DNA from: Whitmania pigra
Lineage: Eukaryota; Annelida; Clitellata; Hirudinida; Haemopidae
Assembly (NCBI GenBank): GCA_021613335.1
Contig: JAJTWR010000308.1
Span: forward strand, 172,501 to 236,500
Length of the DNA: 64,000 nucleotides
Reading direction: 5' to 3'
Below are positions 26,228 through 38,909 of the stretch, piece by piece (position 1 is the stretch's first letter; the number at the start of each line of letters is the position of its first letter). Below the pieces are notes generated by a model. It did not search any database, had not been told where the DNA came from, and saw only the letters and a list, made by a program, of their open reading frames with translations. Made by a program: the position numbers and the translations under genes.

Positions 26228-26257
26228 ACAACAACAACAACAACAACAACAACAATA
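26228..26257. repeat. (AAC)n microsatellite
   Basis: About ten AAC units. Confidence 0.95.
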
Positions 26258-26259
26258 TT

Positions 26260-29100
26260 TATCCAAGCGAAAAGTCAACAACGATAACAATATGCCGAGA
26301 ATACGAGCACTGACTAATGAGCGGGAAAGTTATCGCAGACGACAAACAGGCCGCACAAAACCTGGAGCATTTATCAAGCACTGGCGCAATCAGCAGAACC
26401 ACTAAAGAATCTCTCCAATGGTCAACAATAAGCATGAACTTCTGGTAGAAAGTGGAAAATATTTTCCTGACCTTAAATGAAGATGGTGACTGGTAACTAA
26501 CTGTTATGTTAAATGTTAGAGATGAAGATCTCTGCCGATGAGGTAGCGATTGTGCAATGATAAATGAGCGATAAATGAGTATTTGGTATCTTGCAGTTTC
26601 CGCTGAGCTGACCATATTTGTCGCTTATTAATTTTGTTAAATTCGTTAACAACAACAAATGTATTCTTGAATAATTAATCTGATCGAAGGTAATAATTAA
26701 TTTTTTATAAATAACTTTTTTTATAAGCGATTTGTTGACCAATGATTTAGATAATTGTTTCAAGGGAAGGAATGAAAAAAAATGTAAAAAAAAGGTTGTG
26801 GTGAAACACTATTTGAACCCTATTTGAGTCTTTTCATTCATAAATCCAGAATAAAAGTTTTTGAGAGAATATTATGAAGGCGGTAAAGATAATGATGATG
26901 GCTGCTAAAGAATATGTAATGATGATTTTATACATTAATTTATTAATTTGTTTGATTATTATAATTATCTTTAATTTAATAAAATCTTAAATTTATATAA
27001 ATAGAATAAAAAATAAATGAGAATACGGATATCATCAATAACTCACTACATTAACCGTTACATAATTATTATTTAATGAATATGCAAAGAAAATCATTTT
27101 CATGCAAATCAGTTTGAAAGACAGCCGCTAAATATTAAAAGCATTATAATTATATCCGGCACTATTAAAACAATAATTATTTTATTTTACTTATTTATTT
27201 ATTATATCTTTCTGATGGTATTTTTAAGATTTTTTTTCTTATAATTTCATCAAGTACAGCGCGAAACATTCGGATGAAACGAAGGTGAAATGATGAATTG
27301 GTGTTGACTTTAGAATGTCATAAACTTGTTTGCCAACCTTTTATGGAGCCATACGTTCTTGTTTGTGATGATTTTGTTTCAGATATTACTTCATATTCAA
27401 AGTATGTTTTAATGTTACAGGGATCTTTTGGTTCGGATAGCCATACTAAAAAAACTTTTGAATTATTTCTGATTTAAAAGGAGTTTGTCCTGACGTGAGG
27501 AAAATTGATTTATATTTTGTATTTCAACAAAACCGACTTCAAGACATTGTCGCTTTATCGTCATTAATAATTTAATGATATTCATTTACAGATGATATCA
27601 ATATTTTAAAGTATTTAAAGCGTTTTAAATGAAAAATCAAGTAAAATCAAGAAAAAACTTCTATTGAAATTTTTTCAAAAAGAAAAGACTACCCAAGAGA
27701 TTTCAAAGAAGCGGAATGACCTTGTGACCTTGTGATCTTGTGATGTTAGAAAAGGAAGTTCAAAAGAACTCTGTTATATAGTCTTTTTTATTACAATTAG
27801 TCACAGATCATAATTCAAGGCTTTTAATTCGAACTTTAAAATGACTTTCTGATTGCAGATTTTTCAATCAACAGTTTAAACTACGATTGATTTCAATCAG
27901 GGATTTTAGTCATTTTAGCTTTTTCCAAAGGGGAGGGAGGCGAACCCTCGCAGAACCTGAGGAGACTTTTTTCGTCCAAAGTCAAATGATGTCCCTGACT
28001 TCAATGGGAGTGAATATTATTATAATTATGGCATTCGCCTTTTAAATGATAAAAGAAATTTAAAATTATTTAATATAACTCCTTATTACAAGTTTGAATA
28101 TAAAATGAAGACAATTTATGAATAAATGACATTTAACTCTACTGACGAAGAATTCGAGAATAAAATCCACACCTGATGTTTGGCATTTTCTTATTTAATT
28201 CGTGTTCATGCCGGGAGATTTTAAATCAAGGATTGCGTGTAAGTTGTTTTTTTTTTATATTTCTTAGAAATCTTTTGAATTTATCGTAAATTCTAAAAAG
28301 TAAAGATATTCAAATCAACCTACCTCGTGGATGTTGCTAACCTCGAAAAGACAGAACCAAGTGGAAATGAATTTAAGTGGAAAAGACTTTCCACCCGAGA
28401 AGTGGACGAGGAAAACGTCGCTCGGGTTTTAAAAAGTTCACAAACGTCTTTGGAGGCGTTCGTTTAATGCGCGACATATAATCTGGACTTGCTTGAATAC
28501 TTACAATAGATTAGGATCTAATTTACTCTTCATTTCATCGTGAAAGTATTATTTTCTTTGGCAATATAGTTATTTGATTTCGTCACGTCATCTCTAATTA
28601 GTTTAAAAAACTTTACGATCTTAGCCGAATTATGAATGTTAGCTGAATTAGGCAAATTATATTGGTTTATCTGCAGTTAAAACTCACACGCCTAACATTT
28701 ATTAAAACAGATTAAGTGCATTTGACGACGTTCTTGCTTCTTGGCGTGTCCAAATAATTACTAATCGCGCCTAAAAAATCCTTGACTCTTCACTTTTTAA
28801 GGTCCTTAACTCAGCTTATTTTACATATCTACATGACGTGATTCCCGTTGTCACTTTTCTGCAGAAGTACTTTAGTTACATCTCTTTAAGATGAATTTTT
28901 AAAATAAACGCATCGTTGAATCATTATTGGATAATAACGCGAATGTATTGCAATAAATTTTGTCCCATAATTTGAGTTTATACATTTAAAATAATTTATA
29001 GTGCTTTTTACAAGAAAATAAACGTGTTTTAAAAACTTTAAATTATTAAATGAGCAAATTTACTTTTAAATATTTTTGGTACATAAACAAAGGATCATGG
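26260..29100. other. Intergenic region between the receptor and Rab33
   Basis: AT-rich sequence that probably includes the receptor 5' UTR exon and promoter and the Rab33 promoter. A 37-codon basic frame begins at 26292 but has no support. No other gene, RNA gene or repeat recognised. Confidence 0.4.
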
Positions 29101-29170
29101 CATCTCTAAGCTACATTGGTTTCATTAAGCAATTTGACTTCGATCGCGTTTGTCTGAGTTTGCTAAAGCA

Positions 29171-30038
29171 ATGGCCAGTGACATGGAACTCAAGGGCCTC
29201 GACGGATGGGATGACGAACCTACAAAAGTTTTCAAGGTCCTTGTCTTGGGGGACTCAGGAGTTGGAAAGACTTGCATATGCCACAGGCTCAAGGGAGTTA
29301 AGGTTGATCTTAGGACACAAGCAACGGTTGGAGTGGACTACGTTCAGAAACATTACACTATCGACGGTGAATTAGTCAGGGTGAGTATTTAGTGGTTTCA
29401 TTTGTTTGTCGTATCTTGTAAAAAAATTAACAACATTCTCTTCAGCTACAAATTTGGGATACTGCTGGTCAAGAGAGATTCAGGAGTAGTTTATTGAACC
29501 AATACTATAGGAGTGCAGATGCAGTCGTCTTTGTTTATGATGTTACCAAGATCAGTACTTTTGAAAACATATCTACCTGGATGGATGAATGTTCAAGGCA
29601 CATCGACCTTGAAAACACAACAAAGGCCATTATTGGTAACAAGTTGGTAAATTTATTGTTACTGTTAATGCATCGCTATTGTAGATTATTAAAATGATAT
29701 GATGAACTGGTTAACTAGTTGTTAATTTGTTACACTAGTTAAGAATTATTAAAATTTTTAAATGTCAAATTTGTCTTTCATTTTACAGGTGTGATGTTGA
29801 ATCAAGAGTCAACTTCGAAATGGTTCGTAAGTTTGCGGACATGCACAAGATGGCCAGCTTTGAGACTTCTGCGATGGATCCAAAATGTCAAAATCACATC
29901 AGCGCCATTTTTGAGACACTTGCCTTCAAACTTTTCAAGAGCAAGGACTGGCCTCAAATTGCCCTCGGAAAGCCTCGCAACATTCAGATTTCAAAGTTAT
30001 TCCTGCCCTTTCGGTCCAAAGATTGGAGCTGCTGTTAA
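29171..30038 (+). CDS. RAB33: Rab33-type small GTPase
   Basis: Golgi-associated Rab; family members act in retrograde Golgi transport and in autophagosome formation through Atg16L. Exons: 29171-29380, 29446-29642, 29789-30038, giving 218 residues. Guanine-nucleotide motifs are complete: G1 GDSGVGKT (27-34), switch I ATVGVDY, G3 WDTAGQERF (74-82), G4 NKCD (135-138) and G5 ETSAM (161-165). The stretches HAVVFVYD-like SADAVVFVYDVTKISTF, WMDECSRHI and KFADMHKMASFETSA point to Rab33 rather than Rab1 or Rab8. The protein ends SCC, a di-cysteine geranylgeranylation signal. The frame upstream of 29171 lacks an ATG in phase nearby. An AATAAA lies at about 30272. Confidence 0.92.
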
Positions 30039-31300
30039 TGCCGACATGCTTTCGTCCCGAACGACGTGCGCCTGTTTTGTGTTTCAGAATTTAAACTTTC
30101 AGATTTGAATGTTCTCAATTTGCTTTTCTCCTTTTGCAAAACTGGTCATTGTAGTCAATTACATTTAATTTTGGTGATGAATTTTGCTTTTTGAGCACTT
30201 CCAGATGGGCTTTCACAAATTTTTATTGCACCTTGTGGATTCGAACCTCACCTGTTTACATCTCGAATTATCAATAAATAAACGACACTTTTGTGAAGCA
30301 AGTCTTTAAACTGATTGAACGAAAATTCCATGTTGGTCGAGAGGTAGCGACAAAATCAGTTTTCGCAGTGATCTCAGAGATGTCAGTTCGATCTGCAACA
30401 TCGCTACGAAAACCAAAATTGCCGAACCAACAGATTGCATTGTCAGCTTGTGCGGATCTGAAAAATCAAAAGATATTTATTTGATATTATTCCGAGTTGA
30501 AGAAACTCGCTGTCTGCGGTTTCCAATAAGTTGGTCTCTGTGTGCTTTGGTTCACTCAGCCGAGAGAGAATTGAGAGCCTATCAGCTGAACAGCTAGGCT
30601 CACGACAGCACTCTGTATTTTAATCAGCCTGTCTTCAAATAAACTTCAGCTTCAAATTACTTACGAATTCGACTATCGATCCTTGAGATACTAAATGCCT
30701 ATCCACACTGAAACCATCCTCAGAACCACAGAGCGATGTAATAGAATAAAAATGTCGAGAGTTAACGAAAGAATGCGCACTGTACTCCTCGGTTGAAGTC
30801 CGTCCGAATGCAACTAATGGTCCTCAATTTAATTCAGAGGAGGCCTAGTGAATTAAAATTCCCATTATGCTCAACAACAGCCAGCCCGAGCAGCAAATTA
30901 ATCTCAGCTTTCGCTCGAATTTCGTGCTGAAGTTTGCAGATCTTAACTTTGGAAATTAAACTATAATCACGAGCTTGTTATCATTGCAAAATGCCTGTTC
31001 ATATGCTCATGCCTTCTCAGAATACGTCCAACTTGCGAGAAGAATTTTGCGACATTCTCGAACTATTCTCCAAAATAGACATTCTCCAATAACTGTCCTA
31101 CATAGCAGTTAGCATTAGTTCTTAACAATGATTTAATAATGACAAAAGTAATAGTTTTGTTTACAATTCGCCGTCCCGAAATAAAGCCATATGTCCAGCA
31201 ACAAACAACAAAAACGAAAATTTGCTGAATAAATAACCCATTTTTTTATGAAAAAAAATTGAAATGTCAAAAAGACAAAACTCTCACCTCATTGTCAAAG
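30039..31300. other. Rab33 3' region and following intergenic sequence
   Basis: Contains the Rab33 3' UTR with AATAAA near 30272 and, on the minus strand near 30250, a perfect tRNA B-box (GGTTCGAATCC) with no matching A-box. No gene seen. Confidence 0.4.
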
Positions 31301-31365
31301 TCACCAGCTCGCGCTGGGACTCGAACCTCCGAGCGACGAACGTCTCCAAGTTCTGAGCGAACAAA
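31300..31365 (-). repeat. tRNA-like fragment, probable SINE head
   Basis: On the minus strand an A-box-like GCTCAGAACTTGGAGACG is followed after about 13 bases by a perfect B-box GGTTCGAGTCC. The spacing is too short and the arms do not fold as a functional tRNA, so a tRNA-derived SINE remnant is the best reading. Confidence 0.35.
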
Positions 31366-31436
31366 CTAGTGGAAGAAGGGCATTAAATACTTCAGTCCCA
31401 CGATCAATTAATCTCTCCATTTGCATATGGAGCGAC

Positions 31437-33250
31437 GAACGGATGAATGAATGGATGGATGGATGAGTGGATGGATATAATAGCGAGCCTGCTAACGGCG
31501 CTGCTGGCGAGGATGACGATGACGACTGAAGATCCTGATGGCATCTAATTCCAGTGGAAGAGAACTAGTGGTAGCCTGGTGCGATAATGACACATGCTGG
31601 TACCAATCACATCTCGCATGGAAAACAACTTTATTCGCCACTAAAATTGGGCTACAGCCTCCTCACGAAGAAGACCCCTTTCTCTCCTTTCCACAGCTTG
31701 TTGTTGGCTCGAAATCACGAGGCCCATTAAACGTTCATAACCAGTACCATTTAACCTCTTAGTACGAGTTCCTTTTCGAACAGAAATAAACACTTGAACT
31801 CGCCATTATAGTCATCGTCGTCGTCGTCGTCGTCGTCGCCATCGCAAGCAGCGGTGCTAGTGTCTTTCGTTGTGTTGGTGATGAAAAGTTGTTGAGCCTC
31901 AACTCGGGATGCTGGCTTGACAGCCAGTGGCTGTGAGTTCAGCTGACGTTGGTGCTGGCCAAATTATCGCAGGTTTTGTGCACGAGAATATGGCTATTCT
32001 ATGTACGCTTCTTCATGAAGAGCGTAGTTTTGTGAAGAAAGTCAAATTTTCACGAAGTTGATAAAAGTTTTTTGATTTTAATCAGTGAAGAATGATTTAT
32101 TTTTAGAACTATTATTTGTCGCAGATAATGATTGTCATCCACACTGTGTTTATGTCTCTGACCTCTTAGTTATCGTCATCATGACCATCATCAACATCAT
32201 CATCATCATCGTCGTCGTCATCATCATTATCAACTATATGTATCATGATTGTCATTGCGAGATTTTTCAGATTTTCAAGACTTGAAGTATTCAGTTGATA
32301 GCATGCAGCATATTTGTCTCGGTCGAGTCAGTTAGATAGTTAGATACTCCTAGTTGTGCTCCTCAGCTGAAGAGTAATCGAGAGCGAAACTTGATCCCAT
32401 CCGATGGATAAGCGACTGTTTGACTCTCTTCATTCCACAGCGCACATGTCACCGTGCGGGATGGAATGTCTGCTGTTTAGATCCAACCACTTGCCTGCTG
32501 ACCTTTCTATCTGGTGGCGCGAAGTGGTGGTAGCGGTAGGTCAGGTGGTGAGAATGATTTGCCAGTTTCGAATGTGTTGAGTAGAATGCGGATGTGCAGA
32601 TTGCATCGTTTGCTGAAGTGTCAAAGTCCAATTCTTCAACTTCATGCTGGTATTATTACCATCATCATCTTCATCGTCATGATGATGCCGGCATTCCATC
32701 GATGTGAAATTTTATAAATCACAAATTGCAGACGACTTTATGAAGGTTTAAAGGTTGTCAGATAACAATAAACATTTATGCAATGAATTTTCCCCTCGTC
32801 ATCATCACCGCCACAATTGCAGCCATCTTTGCAATTCTCCCGCTCATTTCCGTCATTAACTCGAGTGATACAATTATTTGAATCATTATATCGCTATGAC
32901 TATCATCATCATCATCATGAACATCATAATCATCATTATCGTCGTCGTCGTCGTCGTCATCATCATCAGAAGCCATTGTGTGAGAACAATTGAAGATAAA
33001 TGCTGTAGATTGAGTCTCATCCACTTCTTGCCTGGTTTGAAACTCATTTGACCTGCGTCTGTTAGTTATGCACGTGTATGCACGTGTGTGTACATCTGCG
33101 CAACAAAAGACACGTGACACGTGGCTGGATGGAAGCGACGAAGAAGCCGGTGAAGTGAATTCCAGAGTGAAATGGAAGAAGACGAGAAGATACAGACGGA
33201 TTGATTGATAGATGGATGAATGGATGGATGGGTGGATAGATGGATTGTTT
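31437..33250. repeat. Cluster of short microsatellites
   Basis: Separate short arrays in a region of higher GC: (TGGA)n at about 31440-31475 and 33203-33245, (CGT)n at about 31813-31845, and (ATC)n/(CGT)n at about 32180-32235, 32655-32690 and 32900-32970. The open frames here are repeat-driven or lack homology. Confidence 0.8.
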
Positions 33251-33452
33251 CAGAGGATGTGTTTATCTTTTCATTTTTGATTTCTGTCATCTGCTCGCAA
33301 CGAATCGTGGAGTCTCGCCTCTTCAAAACAAAGATAATTGCTTTCGGCCTGCGCGAACCAGAGGCGAATCGATTATAATTTTAATGTAAACAACAAGCAC
33401 AGCAGAGTTTAGGTTAAATTAAGAAGAAATCACCAGAAATCGTCTGATTCTT

Positions 33453-33579
33453 AAGGGGTTGAATTATAAAATATTAATATATAAATAACATAACTAACAT
33501 TTTTTAATTTGACATAAGGGGTTGAATTATAAAATATTAATGTATAAATAACATAACTAACATTTTTTAATTTGACATA
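33453..33579. repeat. 63-bp tandem duplication
   Basis: Two nearly identical 63-bp copies start AAGGGGTTGAATTATAAAAT at 33453 and 33516. Only about one base differs, so the event is recent. Confidence 0.93.
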
Positions 33580-35680
33580 AATTTCCACAAGTTTCCACTG
33601 AGTTATTACGATGGATAGCTGTCATCGTCGAAATGAATTGTATGAGATGGTAATTGTAATAAGTTATACTATATTAATTTATAAAGTGCGTGTTGAATTA
33701 TAATAAACAATAATTACATAACAGATTGTGCCTATACTTGTGGGTATTTTCATTCTTTCATTAACGAAGGAATGATTTTCAAATAAATAATCAATTAAAT
33801 AAATATATTTAAAACGATCAATATTTTCAACATGTTGTTTCTATGCCTTGATAAAGATATCACTCGATAAAGACGAGAGAAACCAAGATTTCGTTATTAC
33901 CAAAAAAATGCCAACCAGTTTAGCAAATGTTTGTCATGCATTCGAATGAATTGCTAAATATTCTTTTCTTCTACACTCGTTCATGTGGAATTGTTATCAT
34001 GCGGCTGGATTCGGCAGACATTAGGACTTTATTTGTTGTTATTACACTGTTATTTCACTGTTACTATGATGTTATTTCATTGTTACTACGTCGTCATTCC
34101 ATTGTTAGGTATATGTCGTTATCTTGTTGTTACTACATTTACTCTTTTCAACGAAACTGTTTAGTTATGCATCTCTACAATTCAAAAGGTTTTTATTTAA
34201 TTAAGTCTCAAGGCATTAATTATGTCTTTAGTCGATGATTTATACGTCTGTCTAACCAGAAGAAAATGAAAATATATCGATAACGAAGACTTTCAAATGA
34301 ATCATTTCGAAACTGCCAGAATAAACTTTCACTTTGCTGAACTTGCCATACTTTAGTCGTGAAACCCACACAACTGAAGTGGTCAGGGCCGCAGTCCCAG
34401 TGTTTCAATCGGTTCGAAGTCAACACTTAAAGTCTCACATTTCGAAAGAGTTAGTAATACTGCAGTACTTGTAAGTCGAAGTACTCGTTGTTTGCATTGG
34501 TTGTACTTGGGATCCATTGATGGTGACAAATTGAAATGAAATCATGGCTTTCGTGAGTGGAAATCGACAGGTTTTCCGGAAGCTACGAATAATTTTCAAC
34601 AGAAAGTATGTGGTAAATCACGTTCGAACTGTTTTTGTTCTTCCACATAATCACAAATGCTGCTGAACGAATGAATATGAGGACTAAACATGACAGCAGA
34701 ACTAAAGAATTATCTTCAGTCGTGATAAATCACTGCACTTGAAAACGCATTCGATTGCCAAATTATTTCTAATTTACTTAAAAACTGGAAAGCTTATGAA
34801 TCCAAGGCTTTCATGAGTTCTTTTCAAAAGCAATGGAACTGTAGAATCTCTCAGATTACTTGACGTCTGCTGAATATAGGAAAACTTCACAAATAAACAA
34901 CAAGTGTAAAGTAGCTAACCTAATTAGATAAACTTTTACTGCTTAACCAATTACTCGAGACAAATTTAAATTTTGTGTTAAATTATTAAAGTTTACGACC
35001 TCAAAAAAATCACAAAGTTCTCAAAAACCTCTATAAACTTTCACACTAAGTGTTCTTTTTTCAATTATTTCCGTTATCAACCGTGTTCAACAAGACCTCG
35101 TTTCAAAAGGGAGATAAGGAACATTTGCATCGAGATAAGCTTAAATTGAAGGCGTTGTACAGTGTAATTATTTAATCGAGTAAAAGTAGTTTTACTTCCA
35201 GTGTTATCTTGTTTTTATTTCGAACAAGGTCTGACTTTAGGTTTCTGAGATTCGAGACTGTGGCTCTGAAGAAATTTAGGGGACTATCGTCGATAGACTT
35301 GGATAAACTTGAGGACACTCTTACAGGTTGCTTCATAGGCAAAGGAGGCATAAGCGCGACTGCAAATTAAAATTTAATTTAAGTGTATAAATGTATGTCA
35401 GACAAATATTTAATCGGTCAAACTGCTACTGAGTATAATTATTAATCACTTAATAATTATCATTAACAACAACCTTAAATTTATTTATTTATTTAAAAAG
35501 TCGCATAAACAATATTTATTGAGTAGAAAAGTATAGCTTATGATTTTGTATGTATATAACGATTTACAGGGTCAGTCTGAAGCGGAAGCTATATAACGTT
35601 AATCTATATTAAGGCTGGCCCTTTTGAGTTTAATCGAATTTATTTCAATGCTTTTGCTTTGCAAATAATTTTATTAAAAA
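33580..35680. other. Intergenic sequence, nothing recognised
   Basis: AT-rich with no coding exon, RNA gene or repeat that I could identify. Confidence 0.4.
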
Positions 35681-35689
35681 TAGTTTATA

Positions 35690-35696
35690 TATTTAT

Positions 35697-35739
<43 letters not shown>

Positions 35740-35757
35740 TCCATATATATATATGGG
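35690..35757. repeat. (TA)n microsatellite
   Basis: Alternating TA with a few interruptions. A second short TA run lies at about 36577-36588. Confidence 0.9.
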
Positions 35758-36023
35758 GTCTGTTTAAAGCTTTACTCTCCAGGAGATAGATTACGTTTAT
35801 CGAGGGAAAGGCATCACGGAGTTTCTCGACAGTTATTGCATCCTTGTTGAGTCCGGTAACGAATAATCTGGGTAGAGTTGTATCTGGAGTACAACACAAT
35901 ACAATACAAAATAAAGTACGATACCACATAATACATTATATTACCATACAAATCATGTGATTGGAACCATACTAAATTTATCATAATAATAACTGCTATT
36001 AACAAATATTTCTTAGTATGTTA

Positions 36024-36150
36024 TGTATCAATGATAAGCATATCATTTATCAATCAAACAAGTATATCGTACATCATTAGTAAGTATATCGTGCATCATT
36101 AGTAACCATATCACATATCAATGGTAAGTATATCTTGTATCAATAGTAAG
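36024..36150. repeat. 22-bp minisatellite, about six copies
   Basis: Diverged units of the form TATCAATGGTAAGTATATC repeat at about 22-bp steps. Confidence 0.7.
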
Positions 36151-37708
36151 AAACTTTGTCGCTTCACAGCCTGATGTAAGTTCAAAGCTGAATGGTCGTT
36201 GAGACTGCGAGTCCTTTTTAAACGCGTTTAAAATACCGCAATAAGGGAATTTTCAATATCTCGTGAATCTTTTCAAGGTTTCCAAAGTGACAATTTAACG
36301 CTTTGATAAATTTGGAGGAACAATTTGTTCCAGAACAACATTAAATAAGAATTATTATTTAAATTATAAAAGAAATAGCCAGGTTGTCAAAGTGTAATTA
36401 TGAAACGTGATTGACAGAACGTGATTGGGCAATAAAAGGTAGCGAGGCATGGCCAATATTAAGAGATCAAAGAGATGGAGACAAACCATTCACTTATGTG
36501 TAAAGACACTTTGCAAAAAAAAAAAAGGCAAGGATTTAAATAAAAATCCCAGAAAGAATCAAGATTCCATTTTTTTATATATATATATAAAACTGCCTCT
36601 CAGTAACCAGTTGAGATTTGATAACAACACCAAATGACAAGCACAAAAAGTGCCGATTCGTCTATTTTTAAATAAACGTCCTTCCACTGACATACAAAAA
36701 GTGTCGATAGAAAGTACCAAATGTTTAGCTTCTAAATAAAAATGCATCGTGCATGCAAACCACATGCACTTAAACAATAGTGACAATACTGCTGTACACG
36801 GTTTTGATGCAATCATTTTGACATTGATAGCACAACAATTAACAACGAGTCAGGAATGTGAAATATGAATAATAAATTCTTTGCCGATGTTAGATTCTCG
36901 GACGGCTCGATTAAAATGCACGTCACAAACATCCTGAAAAAAATGAATATTATCAATCAACTAATGAATATTATTAATCAATTACATATTAAGAAAATAC
37001 ATATTATTAATATTTTCAGTTGAAAATGGTAATCAACTAGGAGATAAATTAATCTGCAAAAAATTTAAGCTCGTCGTGAAAACCTCCGCATCGATTTCCG
37101 CCGAACACAACACGACCGAGGGTACGGTGGTCCACGTATTACAAGTGGCAAAGACAAACAACGGCAATCATAGACAATGATCTTGTTTACTGAAACACGC
37201 ACTTGCAGAACACAAACTTCAAAACAATCTTGTGACGAGAATTGTTCGGCCTCGAGTTCCAAACGGGATCTTCGATGCCCTCATGTATAAAAAGCAAGGG
37301 TGTGCACATTCGTCGAGTTTTCTCGAAGATGCCAAAGGGAAATGCTCCTCACGAGGCAATGGAGTGAAGAAACAATGAAAATTGTAATACATTGAGAAAA
37401 TAAGTTATTGAAAAAATAAATAGACTTCATCATTGTTGGCACCTCGTGCTTCGTTTTCCACTGAGATCAACGTTTCTCCAGGAGAAAAAGTTAGACAAAA
37501 CCGAACGGGAAAACAAACGTTCACTCGAAATAAATAGATTCATCATTCATTTCAAAGTAATAATCAAGAAAAGAACTCCAATCCTAACGGACTAGAATTT
37601 TCACGAAAACCACGTGTAAAACTCCCGGACGTCAAAAGTCGTCTGCCGACTCAGACGGTCGTAAACAAACAGACGATCACAAGGTTACGAAGACGTAAAT
37701 GCGTTCTG
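36151..37708. other. Region downstream of the DDIT4-like gene
   Basis: Probably holds the 3' UTR of the DDIT4-like gene at its right end. A short plus-strand frame at 36857 (MNNKFFADVRFSDGSIKMH) has a faint BTB-like look, but no second exon continues it convincingly. Confidence 0.35.
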
Positions 37709-38820
37709 CTAGTGCTTCTGGTACAGCTGGTGTTCGGGCTTCGAGTAGTGTTTGACTTTTTCTAATTTGTATCCCTGACCAATGTAGACCAAGGTCTGTC
37801 TGTGATGACTTAGCTTGCAGCAGATGATGTTTGGCAGCATCAGAGACAGTTGTTTGAGGTCTGGCCATCTTCTTTCGTCCTCTTTGAGAGTCAGAATGAT
37901 TTCATACAGGCTATCTGATTTGTCGTTTCCTCTGGAGGAATGGAGATGCAACAAATAAGAAATGTGCACTTACACAAATCATTCCCAAGCACATCCAGGT
38001 GCTAGAATGCATTTAAATTGCAGCATAGAAGTTTTACCAAATCAATAAGTTCAGAAACAATTTCACTTATGAAATATGAAACTTGGTTAAATAGACTTTA
38101 CTCAAATCAAATAACTCACTTCAGCTGGCATAGTTCCGTATCACAGCCGTCAAAGGAAAGTTGAACCTTGAGACATCCCCCTTCGACCCCGTGCGGTTCA
38201 AGGTGCGACATCCTCACGACGTCGGCAGATATCTTTCTCACGAGGTCCACGGGGCAGAGCAGTCTGCACGACCTGTCCCTGATGTTGTGGTCTTTCCCAA
38301 GAGCTGAGCATAGTCTTTTCCTCAGAGACTCGACACTCTCCAAATCCAATTCTTCTTCAAACGTTCCGTACATTCCGTAGACTTCGTGCTCGGTACCGTC
38401 TTGAAATTGTCATCGAAATGTCATTGTCAATGAAAAATTCTCGTCCAAATAAGTTGTTGAATAAAAAATTTTATTTGACAACTAACACTTCAATAATAAT
38501 ATCCATAGAATGCATAAGTAAAGAGCTATTATAAGCTAGATGGAAGAGCAAAGCACAAATTTTTTTATTTCCAAAAACCCACTTGATGTGGTGTGACCGT
38601 TCGATACGCCATCCTCTCCTGATGTTTCTTGATTGTCCCAACTTTGGAGGTAATCCGCTTCAATTACGTTGAACAAGCTACAAGCACTGGCTCTGTTGCT
38701 GTCACTGGAACAGTTGCTTGATTTTGTTCCCAAAAAACTCTCTCTCAGTTGTGATGAAGATTCCATGAAATACTTCCTTTTTGAGAACAATAAGTTTCTT
38801 TTTGGTTTTAAGAAGCCCAT
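37709..38820 (-). CDS. DDIT4: REDD1/DDIT4 family stress regulator (scylla/charybdis-like)
   Basis: DDIT4 proteins are induced by hypoxia, DNA damage and energy stress and inhibit TORC1 through TSC1/TSC2. Exons: 38820-38583, 38399-38120, 37931-37709, giving 246 residues (human 232). The N-terminal part is Ser/Asn-rich and variable, as in the family. The conserved C-terminal domain shows LRKRLCSALGKDHNIRDRSC, LLCPVDLVRKISADVVRMS, EPHGVEGGCLKVQL, then SLYEIILTLKEDERRWPDLK, LSLMLPNIICCKL and LVYIGQGYKLEKVKHYS, matching the RTP801_C fold. The first donor is chosen as A|GTGGGT; a GTCACA 13 bases upstream would also keep phase. The ATG at 38820 is the first in frame after a TATA box. Confidence 0.88.
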
Positions 38821-38895
38821 TACAAACTTTCTGTTTGTTTTATCTCGGTTACTTATTCGTGCTAAATGATCTTTAACTGAACATACCGAAAACAC

Positions 38896-38902
38896 TTATA
38901 TA
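38896..38902 (-). promoter_or_regulatory. TATA box of the DDIT4-like gene
   Basis: TATATAA in ACATTATATAAGTG on the minus strand, 76 bp upstream of the start codon, implying a short 5' UTR. A TGACG half-site lies about 40 bp further upstream. A TATA promoter suits an inducible stress gene. Confidence 0.6.
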
Positions 38903-38909
38903 ATGTCAT

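Noticed and set aside
31300..31365. Functional tRNA gene
   Set aside because: A- and B-boxes are too close and no acceptor or anticodon stem can be drawn.
36857..37180. Plus-strand BTB-like two-exon gene
   Set aside because: The N-terminal resemblance is short and no donor/acceptor pair joins the two parts in phase.
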